NCBI RefSeq assembly: GCF_002553505.1
Contig: NZ_PDCP01000024.1
Span: 26,810-90,809 of the forward strand
Source: Mycolicibacterium agri
GTDB lineage: Bacteria > Actinomycetota > Actinomycetes > Mycobacteriales > Mycobacteriaceae
Length of the DNA stretch: 64,000 nucleotides
Reading direction: 5' to 3'
In this document: positions 26,631 through 35,728 of the stretch, one piece after another
Layout: each line of letters begins with the position of its first letter
How positions within the stretch are numbered: position 1 is the stretch's first letter
The notes under the pieces: generated by a model
What the model was told of the DNA's origin: nothing
Database searches by the model: none
Seen by the model: the letters and a program-made list of their open reading frames with translations, nothing else
Made by a program: the position numbers and the translations under genes

Positions 26631-28052
26631 CTAGAGGTTGACCTTGGAGGTGTTGGTCTTGGCCAGGCTGCGCAGACGGCCCGCGGCGTCGTCACCGCCG
26701 TAGATGTCCTGCAGGGCCACCGCCCAGTTCTGCGTCGTGTCGAAAAACGCCTTCTGCGGGGTGAATTGGATCTTGGAGTCGCCGATGACCGTTTCGAAGG
26801 CCTCCAGATAACCGAACTGGTCGGCGGCGATGCGCTTGAAGGTGGTGTTGAACACCGACGCCCGCACCGGGTCGGCGTAGGTACCGCCCTGCACGGCCTT
26901 GTTCATCGATTCCTTGCCGGTGGCCCACTGGATGAACAGCCACGCCGCCAACTTGTTGCGCGAGTTGGCGCTCATCGCCCAGCTCCAGGTCCACAGATTG
27001 GTTTTGTAGTTGCCGTCGGGCCCGGCGGGACCCGCGTACCAGCCCAGGTTTCCGGCCTCCTTACTGGCGCCCGGCTTGTTCTTCGGGTAGGTGGCGCTGT
27101 CGGCGTCGTAGACCATCATCGCTTTTCCGTCGCCGAGATCGCCTGTGGCGTTGGGATAGTCGTAGGTGGTCCACGATGTCGGCCCGGCCTCATGCTGCAT
27201 TTGGATCCACTTCTTGGTGAAATCCACGGCCTTGTCGCTTGCCATCTCGGCGACGAGGTCGGTTCCGTCGAACGTGTAGTCCACCGCTCCCTCGCGCACG
27301 TACTGCGTCATGAACCCGGGGTGAATGGTGGCCCAGGACTTCGACCCGCGGGTCGCGATGCCGTAGCGGTTCTCCGAGCGGTCGGTGAGATCGACGGCCA
27401 GTTGCACGAAGTCGTCGAAGTTGTCGGGCAGCTTGGTGATACCTCGCCGGTCGAAGTAGGCCTTGTTGTAGGCCACCACGTTGTTTTCGAAGCCCCACGG
27501 AATCGCCCACTGCCCGCCGGTGCCCAACGGGGCGCCGAGCGTGAAGTCCCACCGGGTGGAGGCGCGCAGGCCTTCGAAGATGTCCTCGAAGTCGTATTCG
27601 GCGCTGGTGGCCGAGCTGTTCTCCAGCCACGGGTTGAGGTCTTCGATCCAGCCCGGAGGTCCGTACTGCCAGATGAAGTAGGCGCCAAGCATGAACGCGT
27701 CGTGCTTGCCCGTTCCACCGGCCAGTTCGGTGTTGAGCTTGGTGAAGTAGTCCGCCTCTGGCACCAGGTCGACGTTGACGTTGATCCCCGTGAGCTCGGT
27801 GAACTCCTTGAGCAGCGGCTGGTAGGACAGCTGGTAGGGATGCGGGGTCTGCAGGATGTTGATCGTCGACCCCGACGCCTTTCGCCAGTCGAAGCCGCCG
27901 CCGACCTCGGCCGCACCGTTGGGTGCACTCGCCTTGCCGCCGACTCCGCAGGCCGACAACACCGGCAGGCTCACCGCGGCGGCACCGGCAATGCCCATGG
28001 CCGCCAGCATGTTTCGCCGAGACATCCGCGGCCCGGTCGAACCCTCATTCAT
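26631..28052 (-). CDS. CUT1 ABC transporter substrate-binding lipoprotein, Tat-type signal
   Basis: A 473-residue extracytoplasmic solute-binding protein, family 1. The N-terminus has MSRRNMLAAMG (twin Arg), a hydrophobic stretch and a lipobox LSAC near residue 35, so Tat export and lipid anchoring are likely. The start is ATG 28052 with GAAGGAA six bases upstream; ATG 28025 is an alternative. The mature chain has SBP features (TGINVNVDLVPEADYFTKLNTELAGG; WAMSANSRNKLAAWLFIQWATGKE). The large size suits sugar or polyol ligands. Expression is expected with the Zn-dehydrogenase 27 bp upstream. Confidence 0.88.
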   Translation of the reverse strand: MNEGSTGPRMSRRNMLAAMGIAGAAAVSLPVLSACGVGGKASAPNGAAEVGGGFDWRKASGSTINILQTPHPYQLSYQPLLKEFTELTGINVNVDLVPEADYFTKLNTELAGGTGKHDAFMLGAYFIWQYGPPGWIEDLNPWLENSSATSAEYDFEDIFEGLRASTRWDFTLGAPLGTGGQWAIPWGFENNVVAYNKAYFDRRGITKLPDNFDDFVQLAVDLTDRSENRYGIATRGSKSWATIHPGFMTQYVREGAVDYTFDGTDLVAEMASDKAVDFTKKWIQMQHEAGPTSWTTYDYPNATGDLGDGKAMMVYDADSATYPKNKPGASKEAGNLGWYAGPAGPDGNYKTNLWTWSWAMSANSRNKLAAWLFIQWATGKESMNKAVQGGTYADPVRASVFNTTFKRIAADQFGYLEAFETVIGDSKIQFTPQKAFFDTTQNWAVALQDIYGGDDAAGRLRSLAKTNTSKVNL

Positions 28053-28079
28053 GTCGTGTTCCTTCGCTCGCGTTCGGCG

Positions 28080-29168
28080 TCAGGCCGGGATCAGCGAAAC
28101 CTTCACCGACTCTTTGCCGCTGGCGACGAGGTCGAGGCCCTTCTGGAACTCCGTCAGCGGCAGCTGGTGGGTGCAGATCTTGTCCATCGGCAGCACGCCG
28201 GACTCGATCATCTTGATCGCGGCGGGCCAGCAGTACGGGCCGAGGTGCGCGCCGAGCACGTCGAGCTCCTTGTCGTCGCTGATGATGCTCCAGTCGACCG
28301 AGGCGTCGCTGCCGAAGACGCCGTACTCGACGTAGCGGCCCAGCTTGCGCAGCAGGTTGAGGCCCTGCGGCACCGCCGAAGTGTGGCCGGTGCCTTCCAG
28401 ATAGACGTCGGCGCCGTAGCCGTCGGTGAGGCCCTTGACGATCTGCTCGGCGTCTTCCTCGGCGATGTTGATCGTCAGGTCGGCTCCGCACAGCTTGGCC
28501 AGCTCGAGCTTCTCCGGCGCCATGTCCAACGCGATGACCCGCATCGGGTTCTTGGCGCGCGCACCGGCGATCATGCCGAGCCCGATCGGCCCGCAGCCCG
28601 CGACCACGACGGTGTCTTCGAAGGCGATCTGCGCGCGCTCGACAGCGTGCAGCGAGCACGACAACGGTTCGGCGAAGGCCGCGTGGTGCGCCGGGATGTC
28701 GCCGGAAACCTTGTGCACCAACGCTTCTGCCGGATACACCATGTAGTCGGCCATCGCGCCGGGAGTGCGGCGCTTGAAGCCGTACAGGTCGTGCGGCTGG
28801 CACATGTGGTACTGGCCGCGCTTGCAGAAGCGGCACTTCCAGCACGGGACGATCTGCTCGGAGACCACCCGGTCCCCGACCGCGATCCCCCACCGCTGCG
28901 CTGCTTCGTCGTCGAGTTCGACCACCCTGCCGACGAATTCGTGTCCGGGGATCACCATGGTCTCGGCCCATGCCGGCCGGTTCTCGTCACCCCAGAACTT
29001 GGCCGCGCCGTGGTAGCACTTCAGATCGCTGGCGCAGATGCCGACCGCTTCGACCTTGATCAGCGCCTCGCCGGGGCCGCGCTGCGGCACCGCCATCTCT
29101 TCGAGTCGGTAGTCGCGCGGTCCGTGACACACGACTGCCTGCATCTTCTCGGGGATCTGCTCGGACAT
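28080..29168 (-). CDS. eltD: zinc-dependent alcohol (polyol) dehydrogenase, probable erythritol/L-threitol dehydrogenase
   Basis: A 362-residue medium-chain dehydrogenase. It has ICASDLKCYHG (catalytic-zinc Cys near residue 41), the GHE motif in PGHEFVGRV, a structural-zinc set CWKCRFCKRGQYHMC (four Cys), and Rossmann motif GCGPIGLG (about 180). ATG 29168 lies five bases after AGGAG. It is the first gene of the minus operon and is divergent from a SorC-type regulator. By context with the erythrulose kinase it would oxidise erythritol or threitol to erythrulose; other sugar alcohols are possible. Confidence 0.83.
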   Translation of the reverse strand: MSEQIPEKMQAVVCHGPRDYRLEEMAVPQRGPGEALIKVEAVGICASDLKCYHGAAKFWGDENRPAWAETMVIPGHEFVGRVVELDDEAAQRWGIAVGDRVVSEQIVPCWKCRFCKRGQYHMCQPHDLYGFKRRTPGAMADYMVYPAEALVHKVSGDIPAHHAAFAEPLSCSLHAVERAQIAFEDTVVVAGCGPIGLGMIAGARAKNPMRVIALDMAPEKLELAKLCGADLTINIAEEDAEQIVKGLTDGYGADVYLEGTGHTSAVPQGLNLLRKLGRYVEYGVFGSDASVDWSIISDDKELDVLGAHLGPYCWPAAIKMIESGVLPMDKICTHQLPLTEFQKGLDLVASGKESVKVSLIPA

Positions 29169-29250
29169 CTGCACTCCTGTCGACCTCGGCTTGTCCGCTG
29201 CTCACACGTGTGGCCGTGTTGTGGTTCGAGTCACGCTAACGCTTATGTGC

Positions 29251-29309
29251 ACAGATGTCCAGAACAGTTGTTCAGAGAGAAAGTTTCATGAACAGATGTG
29301 CAGATGTCA
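29251..29309. promoter_or_regulatory. putative operator cluster between eltD-like gene and SorC regulator
   Basis: The divergent 151-bp gap holds three copies of CAGATGT (29252-29258, 29293-29299, 29301-29307) and an interrupted palindrome GAACA-GT-TGTTC (29262-29273). A second partial GAACA follows at 29290-29294. This density of repeats, next to a SorC-type regulator and the first gene of the polyol operon, suggests binding sites. No promoter boxes were assigned. Confidence 0.5.
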
Positions 29310-29319
29310 TACTCGTCAC

Positions 29320-30342
29320 ATGCCCCGGGCCGCTCAACCAACTCCGCCAGCAGGCGTCGAGAGCACCAGATCCGACGGTGATGCCGGTCATTTCCCGGCA
29401 TCGCTGCTCTATCAGGCAGCAAAGCTGTACTACACCGAAGACGCGACCCAGGCCGACGTCGCCGCGCAGCTCGGCACGAGCCGGGCAACGGTGAGCCGGT
29501 TGCTGTCGGAGGCCAAGCGGCGCGGCATCGTGCGCATCGAGGTGGTGCCGCCGTCCGAGGTCACCGTCGGTGACCTCTCCGACCGGTTGGCGCGCGCTTT
29601 GTCGCTGACAAACGTGTATCTGAGCATGCCGCTGCCGACGCCCGGGCCGGGGCGTACCGACCTCGACGTGATGGGAGGCGCGCTGGCACCGGCGGTGGGG
29701 CGCGCGCTGTCCGCGGCGGGCTTGCTGCCCGGCGACGCGCTGCTCGTGTCGTCGGGGCGCACCGTTTACGAGGTCGCCCAGTACGACCTCGTGCCGCTGC
29801 CCGGCGTCCGGGTGGCGCCGACGGTCGGCGGCAACGACCAGCCCGAGGCGTGGTACCAGACCAACGAGATCACCCGGCTGGTCGCCGACCGCATCGGCGG
29901 GCGACCGAACTATCTGTTCGCCCCGGCGCTGCCGGGCCCCGACCTGTATCCATCGCTGCTCAACGATCCGAGCATTCAGCGCGTACTCGACCTGTGGTCG
30001 CATGCGCGGTGCGCGTTGATGGGTGTCGGCGCTCCGCCGCTGATGCGTTCGGACATACCGCAATTCGTGCCCACCGGCTCGTCGTCGCTGCGCGCGGCCG
30101 TCGGCGACGTGTGCTCGCGGTTCTTCGACCGCGCAGGCGAGCCGGTCGAATTCGAGGGCAGCGAGCGCTTGATCGCCGTGGAACTCGAAGCGCTGCGGCA
30201 TGTTCCGGTTACCATCGCCGTCGCCGTCGGCGCCGAGAAGGTCGAGTCGATCATCGGCGGCGCCCGCGGCCGGTATTTCAATCAACTGGTCACCGACCCG
30301 GCGACGGCGTCGGCGATTCTCGACACCGTGGAGCGCCCATGA
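29320..30342 (+). CDS. SorC/DeoR-type transcriptional regulator of the polyol operon
   Basis: A 340-residue protein. The N-terminal helix-turn-helix (LYYTEDATQADVAAQLGTSRATVSRLLSEAKRRGIV, about 30-68) is followed by a sugar-isomerase-like effector domain with GDALLVSSGRTVYEV and APALPGPDLYPSLLNDPS. SorC proteins bind sugar or polyol phosphates there. ATG 29320 (MPRAAQ) has no clear ribosome site, so a leaderless transcript is possible; the frame is open further upstream. It is divergent from the Zn-dehydrogenase and overlaps the next SDR by ATGA. Confidence 0.86.
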   Translation: MPRAAQPTPPAGVESTRSDGDAGHFPASLLYQAAKLYYTEDATQADVAAQLGTSRATVSRLLSEAKRRGIVRIEVVPPSEVTVGDLSDRLARALSLTNVYLSMPLPTPGPGRTDLDVMGGALAPAVGRALSAAGLLPGDALLVSSGRTVYEVAQYDLVPLPGVRVAPTVGGNDQPEAWYQTNEITRLVADRIGGRPNYLFAPALPGPDLYPSLLNDPSIQRVLDLWSHARCALMGVGAPPLMRSDIPQFVPTGSSSLRAAVGDVCSRFFDRAGEPVEFEGSERLIAVELEALRHVPVTIAVAVGAEKVESIIGGARGRYFNQLVTDPATASAILDTVERP

Positions 30343-31130
30343 CGACCCTGGCCGACCCCCGCTACGCCGGTGCCTTAAGGCTCGACGGTAAGCGCGCGCT
30401 GATCACCGGCGCGACCAAGGGCATCGGCGCCGACATCGCCCGTGCGTTCGCCTCCGCGGGCGCCGACCTGGTTCTCAGCGGCCGCGACGAAACCGAGTTG
30501 AGCGCGGCCCGCTCGGCGTTGTCCGAGCAGTTCGGCACTCAGATCCATACCGCGGCAATCGATCTGGCCGAGGCCGATGGCCCCGCCGAACTGGCACGAC
30601 GGGCAGCCGATGCGTTCGGTGGGCTCGACATATTGGTCAACAACGCCGGCATCTCCCATCCCCAACCGGTCACCGCAACCGATCCGGCGTTGTTCGACGC
30701 GACGATCGCGGTCAACCTGCGCGCGCCCGCCCTGCTGGCGTCGGCGGTAGCGGCCGCGATGGTGGAGGCAGGCACCGGCGGGTCGATCATCACCGTGGCG
30801 TCGGCCGCCGCGCTCGCACCGCTGCCCGACCACTACGCCTACTGCGCGTCAAAGGCGGGGCTGGTGATGGCGACGAAGGTGCTGGCGCGGGAACTCGGCC
30901 CGTATGGGATCCGGGCGAATTCGGTGTGCCCGACGGTGGTGCTCACCGAGATGGGCCAGCGGGTGTGGGGTGAGGAAGCCAAGGCCGCACCGATGCTGGC
31001 CCGAATTCCGCTCGGCCGCTTCGCCGTTCCGCATGAGGTGTCCGACGCGGTGGTCTGGCTGGCCTCGGATGCCGCCAGCATGGTCAACGGCGTCGACATT
31101 CCGGTCGACGGCGGCTACACGATGGGCTGA
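30339..31130 (+). CDS. short-chain dehydrogenase/reductase
   Basis: A 263-residue classical SDR: TGATKGIG (about 25), NNAG (about 100), YCASK near 170, and C-terminal VNGVDIPVDGGYTMG. ATG 30339 overlaps the regulator stop (ATGA), so they are co-transcribed. It resembles the SDR at 15.8 kb in the C-terminal half (shared TVVLT and DGGYT pattern), so both probably act on related polyols. It could be the D-threitol dehydrogenase instead of that gene. The stop is 3 bp from the convergent kinase stop. Confidence 0.84.
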   Translation: MTTLADPRYAGALRLDGKRALITGATKGIGADIARAFASAGADLVLSGRDETELSAARSALSEQFGTQIHTAAIDLAEADGPAELARRAADAFGGLDILVNNAGISHPQPVTATDPALFDATIAVNLRAPALLASAVAAAMVEAGTGGSIITVASAAALAPLPDHYAYCASKAGLVMATKVLARELGPYGIRANSVCPTVVLTEMGQRVWGEEAKAAPMLARIPLGRFAVPHEVSDAVVWLASDAASMVNGVDIPVDGGYTMG

Positions 31131-31133
31131 GAC

Positions 31134-32615
31134 TCAGCCCGGCTCCGTCGCAGCCAGCCGGTGCACCTGGGGCTTGGTGGCCGGATACAGTTCGCGCCAC
31201 GTGTCGTAGAGGTCGTCGTAGAGCGCGCGGTTGCGCGGATCGGGTTTGATCTCGCGCGCGATCTTGGCCCAGTCGGTGCTCGGCGGCACCAGGCCCACAC
31301 CGATGGCGGCCAGCAGCGCGTCGCCGTAGCTGGCGCCGATGGCCTGCTCGGGCACCAGTTGCGGACGGCCGGTGATGTCGCTGACGGCCTGCGCCCAGAT
31401 CGGGCTGCGCAGCCCGCCGCCGACGGCGACGGTCCGATTGCCTGCGTGTGCGTCGTCGAACCGCTCGAGGATCTGCCGGATCCCGAACGAAATCCCTTCG
31501 TAGGCAGCGCGGAACAGATGTCCACGGCCGTGACGCAGCGTCAGTCCGGCGACCACCCCGCGCGCCTGCGGGTCGAAGACAGGTGTCCGCTCGCCGGCGA
31601 AATACGGCAACACCAGTAGGCCCTCGCAGCCGGGCGGCACCCCCGTCGCCTCGGCCATCAGATCCTCGAACGACGCACCGCCGGTGACCTTCTGCAGCCA
31701 GCCGATGAGGCTGCCCGCCGTCGACGTGCCTGCCGCCAGCGCCAAGCTGTCGCGGTCCACCCCCGCGGTCGTCCAGAGCGTCGGATCGCTGTGGTACTCG
31801 TCGATGACCTGGATGAGAAACATCGTCGAGCCGTACATCAGCATCTGATCGCCCGGCCGGCGCACTCCGACCGAGAACGCTTCCGAGTAGGCGTCGACGG
31901 TGCCTGCGACGACCGGGGTGCCCTCGGGTACGCCAGTTGCGGCGGCCGCCTCGGGCAACACACCGCCGACGACCTCGTTGGGCCAGACCAGCCTCGGTAG
32001 CGGCAGCGGACCGCAAATCCGCTGCGCCCATTCGTAATTCCAGTCGAGCTCACGGGTGGCATACAGCGGGTCGCACTGGCTTGCGGTGTGGTGGTCGATG
32101 GCGTATTCACCGGTCAGCTTGGCGGCGATGTACGAGTTCGAGCCGTACCAGCCGCGGGCCGCGTCGAACACGTGCGGCTCGTGGCGGCGCACCCATTCCA
32201 GCTTCGGGCCGAGCGCCTGGCTGGACAGCAGGGTGCCTGCGCGCTCCAGGATTTTGCTCTCGCCGAACTCTTCGGTGAGAGAGGCGATTTCTTCGGTCGC
32301 GCGGGTGTCGACGCCGTACAAGATCGCCGGGCGCAGTGGCCGCAGGTCGCTGTCGCACAGCACCAGGCACGGGCCGACTCCACTGACGCACATGCCCGCC
32401 ACCCTGCCGCCTGGCGGTAGTTGTGACATCAACGCATTGCTGATCGCGCAGACCTCGCGCCACCACATCCCCTCGGCGTCGGCTTCCGCCCATCCCGGCC
32501 GGGGCAGGTCCATCCCGTGTGCGATGGCCTCGGACGCGATCACTGTCCCCGATATGTCGACGAGGACGCCTTTCGTGCTCCCCGTCCCCATGTCGATTCC
32601 GAGCAGCAGGTCCAC
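31134..32615 (-). CDS. FGGY-family carbohydrate kinase
   Basis: A 493-residue protein. The N-terminal ATPase fold has GIDMGTGSTKG; the C-terminal one has VGGGLRSPIWAQAVSDITGRP (adenine-binding) near residue 395. It contains VVAGTVDAYSEAFSVGV and YFAGERTP, as in xylulose/ribulose kinases. It phosphorylates a sugar or polyol with ATP, with no clear subfamily. GTG 32615 has a weak ribosome site. It lies beside the SDR and SorC regulator, so its substrate may come from the same polyol pathway. Confidence 0.86.
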   Translation of the reverse strand: MDLLLGIDMGTGSTKGVLVDISGTVIASEAIAHGMDLPRPGWAEADAEGMWWREVCAISNALMSQLPPGGRVAGMCVSGVGPCLVLCDSDLRPLRPAILYGVDTRATEEIASLTEEFGESKILERAGTLLSSQALGPKLEWVRRHEPHVFDAARGWYGSNSYIAAKLTGEYAIDHHTASQCDPLYATRELDWNYEWAQRICGPLPLPRLVWPNEVVGGVLPEAAAATGVPEGTPVVAGTVDAYSEAFSVGVRRPGDQMLMYGSTMFLIQVIDEYHSDPTLWTTAGVDRDSLALAAGTSTAGSLIGWLQKVTGGASFEDLMAEATGVPPGCEGLLVLPYFAGERTPVFDPQARGVVAGLTLRHGRGHLFRAAYEGISFGIRQILERFDDAHAGNRTVAVGGGLRSPIWAQAVSDITGRPQLVPEQAIGASYGDALLAAIGVGLVPPSTDWAKIAREIKPDPRNRALYDDLYDTWRELYPATKPQVHRLAATEPG

Positions 32616-32722
32616 GCGACAAACCCTACGTGGAGCGCCACAGCCGATTCACGCGATCCGGACCGTTCGGGTGCTCGACGCGTTGCTGGACACATCGTTC
32701 GGTTTCTGTGAACAATCGTCGG

Positions 32723-33643
32723 GTGGACACCCGCCGCCTGCAACTGCTCCTCGCGCTGTCCCGACTGGGTTCGATGCGCGCGGTCGCCGAGACGCACAAC
32801 CTCACCACGTCGACGGTTTCGCAACAGATCGCCGCGCTCGCCAAGGAGACCGGCGCCCAGCTGATCGAGCCCGAGGGCAGGCGGGTCCGACTGACGCCGG
32901 CCGGGCGTCGACTGGCCGACCATGCCGTCACAATCCTGGCCGCCGTGGAGAGCGCCCGGCTCGATCTCGATCCGGATGCCGAGCCGGCGGGCACGGTCCG
33001 CATCGGCGGATTCGCCACTGGTCTTCGCGTCTCACTGCTACCGATCGTGGCCGAGCTCGCCGACCGCTATCCGAAGGTGGGTTTCGTCATCAGCGAGTAC
33101 GAGCCGATCGAGGCCTTCGCGCTGCTGACCAACGACGATCTCGATCTGGCCCTGACCTACGACTACAACCTCGCGCCCGCATCCCCCGGTCCGGTGTTGG
33201 AGACCGTCGCGCTGTGGTCGGTCGAGTGGGGTCTCGGCGTCCCCGCCGAGCGTGAGAAGGGCAGAGCCGACATCGGCAGCTACGCAGATCACACCTGGAT
33301 CGTCAACTCACGCAACACCGCAGACGAAGACGCCGTGCGCACCCTGGCGTCGCTCGCCGGCTTCACGCCCCGGATCGCACACCAAATCGACAGCCTGGAC
33401 CTGGTCGAGGATTTGATCGTGGCCGGATACGGGGTGGGCCTGTTGCCGATCGACCGGCCGACCCATCCCGGCGTGACGGTGCGTCCGTTGGCGGATCCGC
33501 AGGTGATTCTGACCGCTTACGCGGTGACGCGGCGGGGCCGGGCGACGTGGCCGCCGCTTCGTGTGGTGCTCGATCGGCTTCGCCCGCCGCAGGGTCGGCC
33601 GCTGCCCCGGCTGAGCTGGCCGCGTCCGGAGGCCAAGCCGTGA
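32723..33643 (+). CDS. LysR-family transcriptional regulator
   Basis: About 306 residues. The N-terminal winged helix (LQLLLALSRLGSMRAVAETHNLTTSTVSQQIAALAKE) begins right at the proposed GTG 32723; GTG 32708 would add five residues. A PBP2-like effector domain follows (TVRIGGFATGLRVSLLPIVAELADRYP). It is divergent from the FGGY kinase with a 107-bp gap and could regulate it, although no symmetric T-N11-A site was identified with confidence. Confidence 0.84.
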   Translation: MDTRRLQLLLALSRLGSMRAVAETHNLTTSTVSQQIAALAKETGAQLIEPEGRRVRLTPAGRRLADHAVTILAAVESARLDLDPDAEPAGTVRIGGFATGLRVSLLPIVAELADRYPKVGFVISEYEPIEAFALLTNDDLDLALTYDYNLAPASPGPVLETVALWSVEWGLGVPAEREKGRADIGSYADHTWIVNSRNTADEDAVRTLASLAGFTPRIAHQIDSLDLVEDLIVAGYGVGLLPIDRPTHPGVTVRPLADPQVILTAYAVTRRGRATWPPLRVVLDRLRPPQGRPLPRLSWPRPEAKP

Positions 33644-33647
33644 TGGG

Positions 33648-33884
33648 TCAAGCGGCGTTGCGCTTGCGCCGGGCCTCGCGCTTACTGGTGTCCAGCGACC
33701 ACAGGTGAGCGCAGGACGGGCACTGCATGTCCACCAGCGGGCCTTTGTTGCCCAGCAGGTATTGCCAGTGCGTGGCGCAGTTGCGGGAACTCTGACAGTC
33801 GGCGCAGCGGGCGCCGTGCAGGCAGTTGGGGCACTCCAGCCAGGCACGTCGCGACCGGTCTGCGGTCGGATCAATCGGCAGCAT
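33648..33884 (-). CDS. small Cys-rich zinc-ribbon-like protein
   Basis: A 78-residue protein from ATG 33884. It contains CPNC, CADC, a single Cys-Ala-Thr-His segment and CPSC, spaced as in paired zinc ribbons, with a basic tail (KREARRKRNAA). I do not recognise a named family. Its start overlaps the end of the preceding small gene by 14 bp in another frame, which suggests translational coupling. Possible roles are nucleic-acid or protein binding, but nothing in the sequence fixes that. Confidence 0.6.
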   Translation of the reverse strand: MLPIDPTADRSRRAWLECPNCLHGARCADCQSSRNCATHWQYLLGNKGPLVDMQCPSCAHLWSLDTSKREARRKRNAA

Positions 33885-34100
33885 GCTCGCCCGACCGCTC
33901 CGGCAGCACACCTGCGCTGACCAGCTCGTCATAGATGCGCTGCTGCTCTTCGTCCAGGTCGGAGTAGAGCATGTCGTAGGCCTTGTTCTCCTCGGCGAGA
34001 ACGGCCACGGATCCCAGTCCTCACCGATCGCCTCTAATACAGCGGTGCGGCGGCGGACCTCATCCAGCGTCAGGTCATACGCGAATTCGAGGTCGGCCAT
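33871..34100 (-). pseudogene. small actinobacterial protein (DUF6400-like) interrupted by a frameshift
   Basis: ATG 34100 (GGAGG five bases upstream) opens MADLEFAYDLTLDEVRRRTAV and runs to EDWDP. The frame then drifts into an unlikely Ser/Thr/Arg-rich stretch. One base over, the sequence reads AVLAEENKAYDMLYSDLDEE and ends with AGVLPERSGEHAAD and TGA at 33871. The two parts join naturally if one G is restored near 34006-34010 (CCGTGG for CCGGTGG). The total length, 230 bp, is one short of 77 codons. It is either a real 1-bp deletion or a sequencing error. The family name is from memory and unsure. Confidence 0.65.
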
Positions 34101-34250
34101 GGCCACCTCCCGTCCATCAGTCACGCAGTCACGCACATATGCAGTCCGGCTAAGCAATGAGAACGTGACGCTTCCTAACCAACGCCGAGGAAGCAATGAA
34201 TCAGGTCACGCTGATGATGCGAGGTTCGTCACACAGCGCCGACCAGGCCG

Positions 34251-35654
34251 TCAGACACCTTGGCCCAAGGTCAACGGCTGCGCCCGCCGGTATTGATCGA
34301 GGACCTCCGGCGTCGGCGCCGCGGTGTAGGTCGTGGTGTCCCCGGCGGTCCAGTCCGGCGGCGCGTCGGCCCGCGTCAGCGTCCACGCCGCCTGTCGCGC
34401 GGCCCCGAGGGTCACATACTCGCCAGGGGTCGGCACCGCGACGGGCCGGCCGAAGATCGCCGGTGCGATCTCCCTAATTGCCTTGGAGCGGGCGCCGCCG
34501 CCGACCAGGATGATCCGTTCGGCGTCGACGCCATGGGCCGAGATCTTGTCGAGGCAATAAGCCAGGGAGCAGAGCAGTCCTTCGACGCCGGCCCTGGCGA
34601 TGTTGGCCGATGTCAGATTGCGCGCCGTCATGCCGTGCAGTGCCCCAGTGGCGTTCGGCAGGTTCGGCGAGCGCTCGCCTTCCAGATACGGCACCAGCGT
34701 GAGTCCTTCAGCGCCCGCGGGGGCGGACAACGCCAGCCGGTCCAGTTCGTCGAAATCCACGCCGAGCATCGCGGCCACCGCCGCGAGCACCGGCGCCCCG
34801 TTGAGCGTGCAGACCAGCGGCAGCTGGCGACCGGTGGCATCGGCGAAACCGGCGACGATGCCCTCGGGGTCGTGGGGTGCGGTGTGCCCGACGGCGCTGA
34901 CCACACCGGAGGTGCCGAGCGAGACGATGCAGTCACCCGGTTGCGCGCCGAGTCCCAGTGCCGCGGCGGCGTTGTCACCGGCGCCGGGGCCGAGCGTTGC
35001 GCCGTTGGCGGTCTGGCCCGCGGAGCCGGACGGGCCGAGCACCGTCGGCAGCTGCGGTCTGCGGCCGCGCATCGCCAGCTCGAGCAGGTCGAACTGATAG
35101 GCACCCGACTCGGCGGAGAAGTAGCCGGTGCCGCTGGCGTCGCTGCGGTCGGTGTGCAGCGTTCCGATGTCGATCGAGCCGCTCAGCCGCCATGTCAGCC
35201 AGTCGTGCGGAAGGCACACCGCGGCGGTGGCGGCCGCATGCTCGGCTTCATGGTCGGCAAGCCAGCGCAGCTTTGCCGCGGTGATCGCGGCGACGGGCAC
35301 CACGCCGATCCGCTTCGCCCATTCCGCGGCACCGCCGAGGTCGTCGACCAGATCGGCGGCGGCCTCACTGGAGCGAGTGTCGTTCCACAGCAACGCGTCT
35401 CGGATCACGTCGCCGCTCTCGTCCAGACACACCATGCCGTGCTGCTGGGCGCCGACCGAGACGGCGGCTACGTCGTCGAGCCCCCCTGCGCCTTCCACGG
35501 CGCTCTGCAGGGCGGTCCACCAATGCCTCGGGTCGACCTCGGTGCCGTCGGGGTGCGGCGCGGTTCCCGATCGCTCGATCGCCCCAGTGTCTGCGTCGCA
35601 GACCAGAACCTTGCACGACTGAGTGGACGAATCGATACCGGCGACGAGGGTCAC
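34251..35654 (-). CDS. xylB: xylulokinase
   Basis: A 467-residue FGGY kinase. It has [19 protein letters not shown] at the start, GAQQHGMV (substrate region, about 78), [19 protein letters not shown] with the catalytic Asp near 230, and a C-terminal [21 protein letters not shown]. The start is taken as GTG 35654; the frame extends further upstream, but that part has no family similarity. It phosphorylates D-xylulose to the 5-phosphate. It stands apart from other xylose genes, but next to polyol genes whose dehydrogenases could yield xylulose. Confidence 0.88.
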   Translation of the reverse strand: MTLVAGIDSSTQSCKVLVCDADTGAIERSGTAPHPDGTEVDPRHWWTALQSAVEGAGGLDDVAAVSVGAQQHGMVCLDESGDVIRDALLWNDTRSSEAAADLVDDLGGAAEWAKRIGVVPVAAITAAKLRWLADHEAEHAAATAAVCLPHDWLTWRLSGSIDIGTLHTDRSDASGTGYFSAESGAYQFDLLELAMRGRRPQLPTVLGPSGSAGQTANGATLGPGAGDNAAAALGLGAQPGDCIVSLGTSGVVSAVGHTAPHDPEGIVAGFADATGRQLPLVCTLNGAPVLAAVAAMLGVDFDELDRLALSAPAGAEGLTLVPYLEGERSPNLPNATGALHGMTARNLTSANIARAGVEGLLCSLAYCLDKISAHGVDAERIILVGGGARSKAIREIAPAIFGRPVAVPTPGEYVTLGAARQAAWTLTRADAPPDWTAGDTTTYTAAPTPEVLDQYRRAQPLTLGQGV

Positions 35655-35728
35655 GCATGCGAAGTTACCCGCTCGGCGTGGAAACCGTCGATCGGCCATG
35701 TGCCGCGTGGTTCTGCGAGAATTGCCGA

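Noticed and set aside
26580..29291. Plus-strand open frame of about 900 codons
   Set aside because: It lies wholly opposite the permease, binding-protein and dehydrogenase genes, has no domain pattern, and is rich in Arg/Gly/Val/His as expected for the antisense of GC-rich coding DNA.
34101..34250. Direct repeat AAGCAATGA in the xylB-downstream gap as an attachment site
   Set aside because: Only nine bases long, both copies within 50 bp, and no integrase or tRNA nearby.
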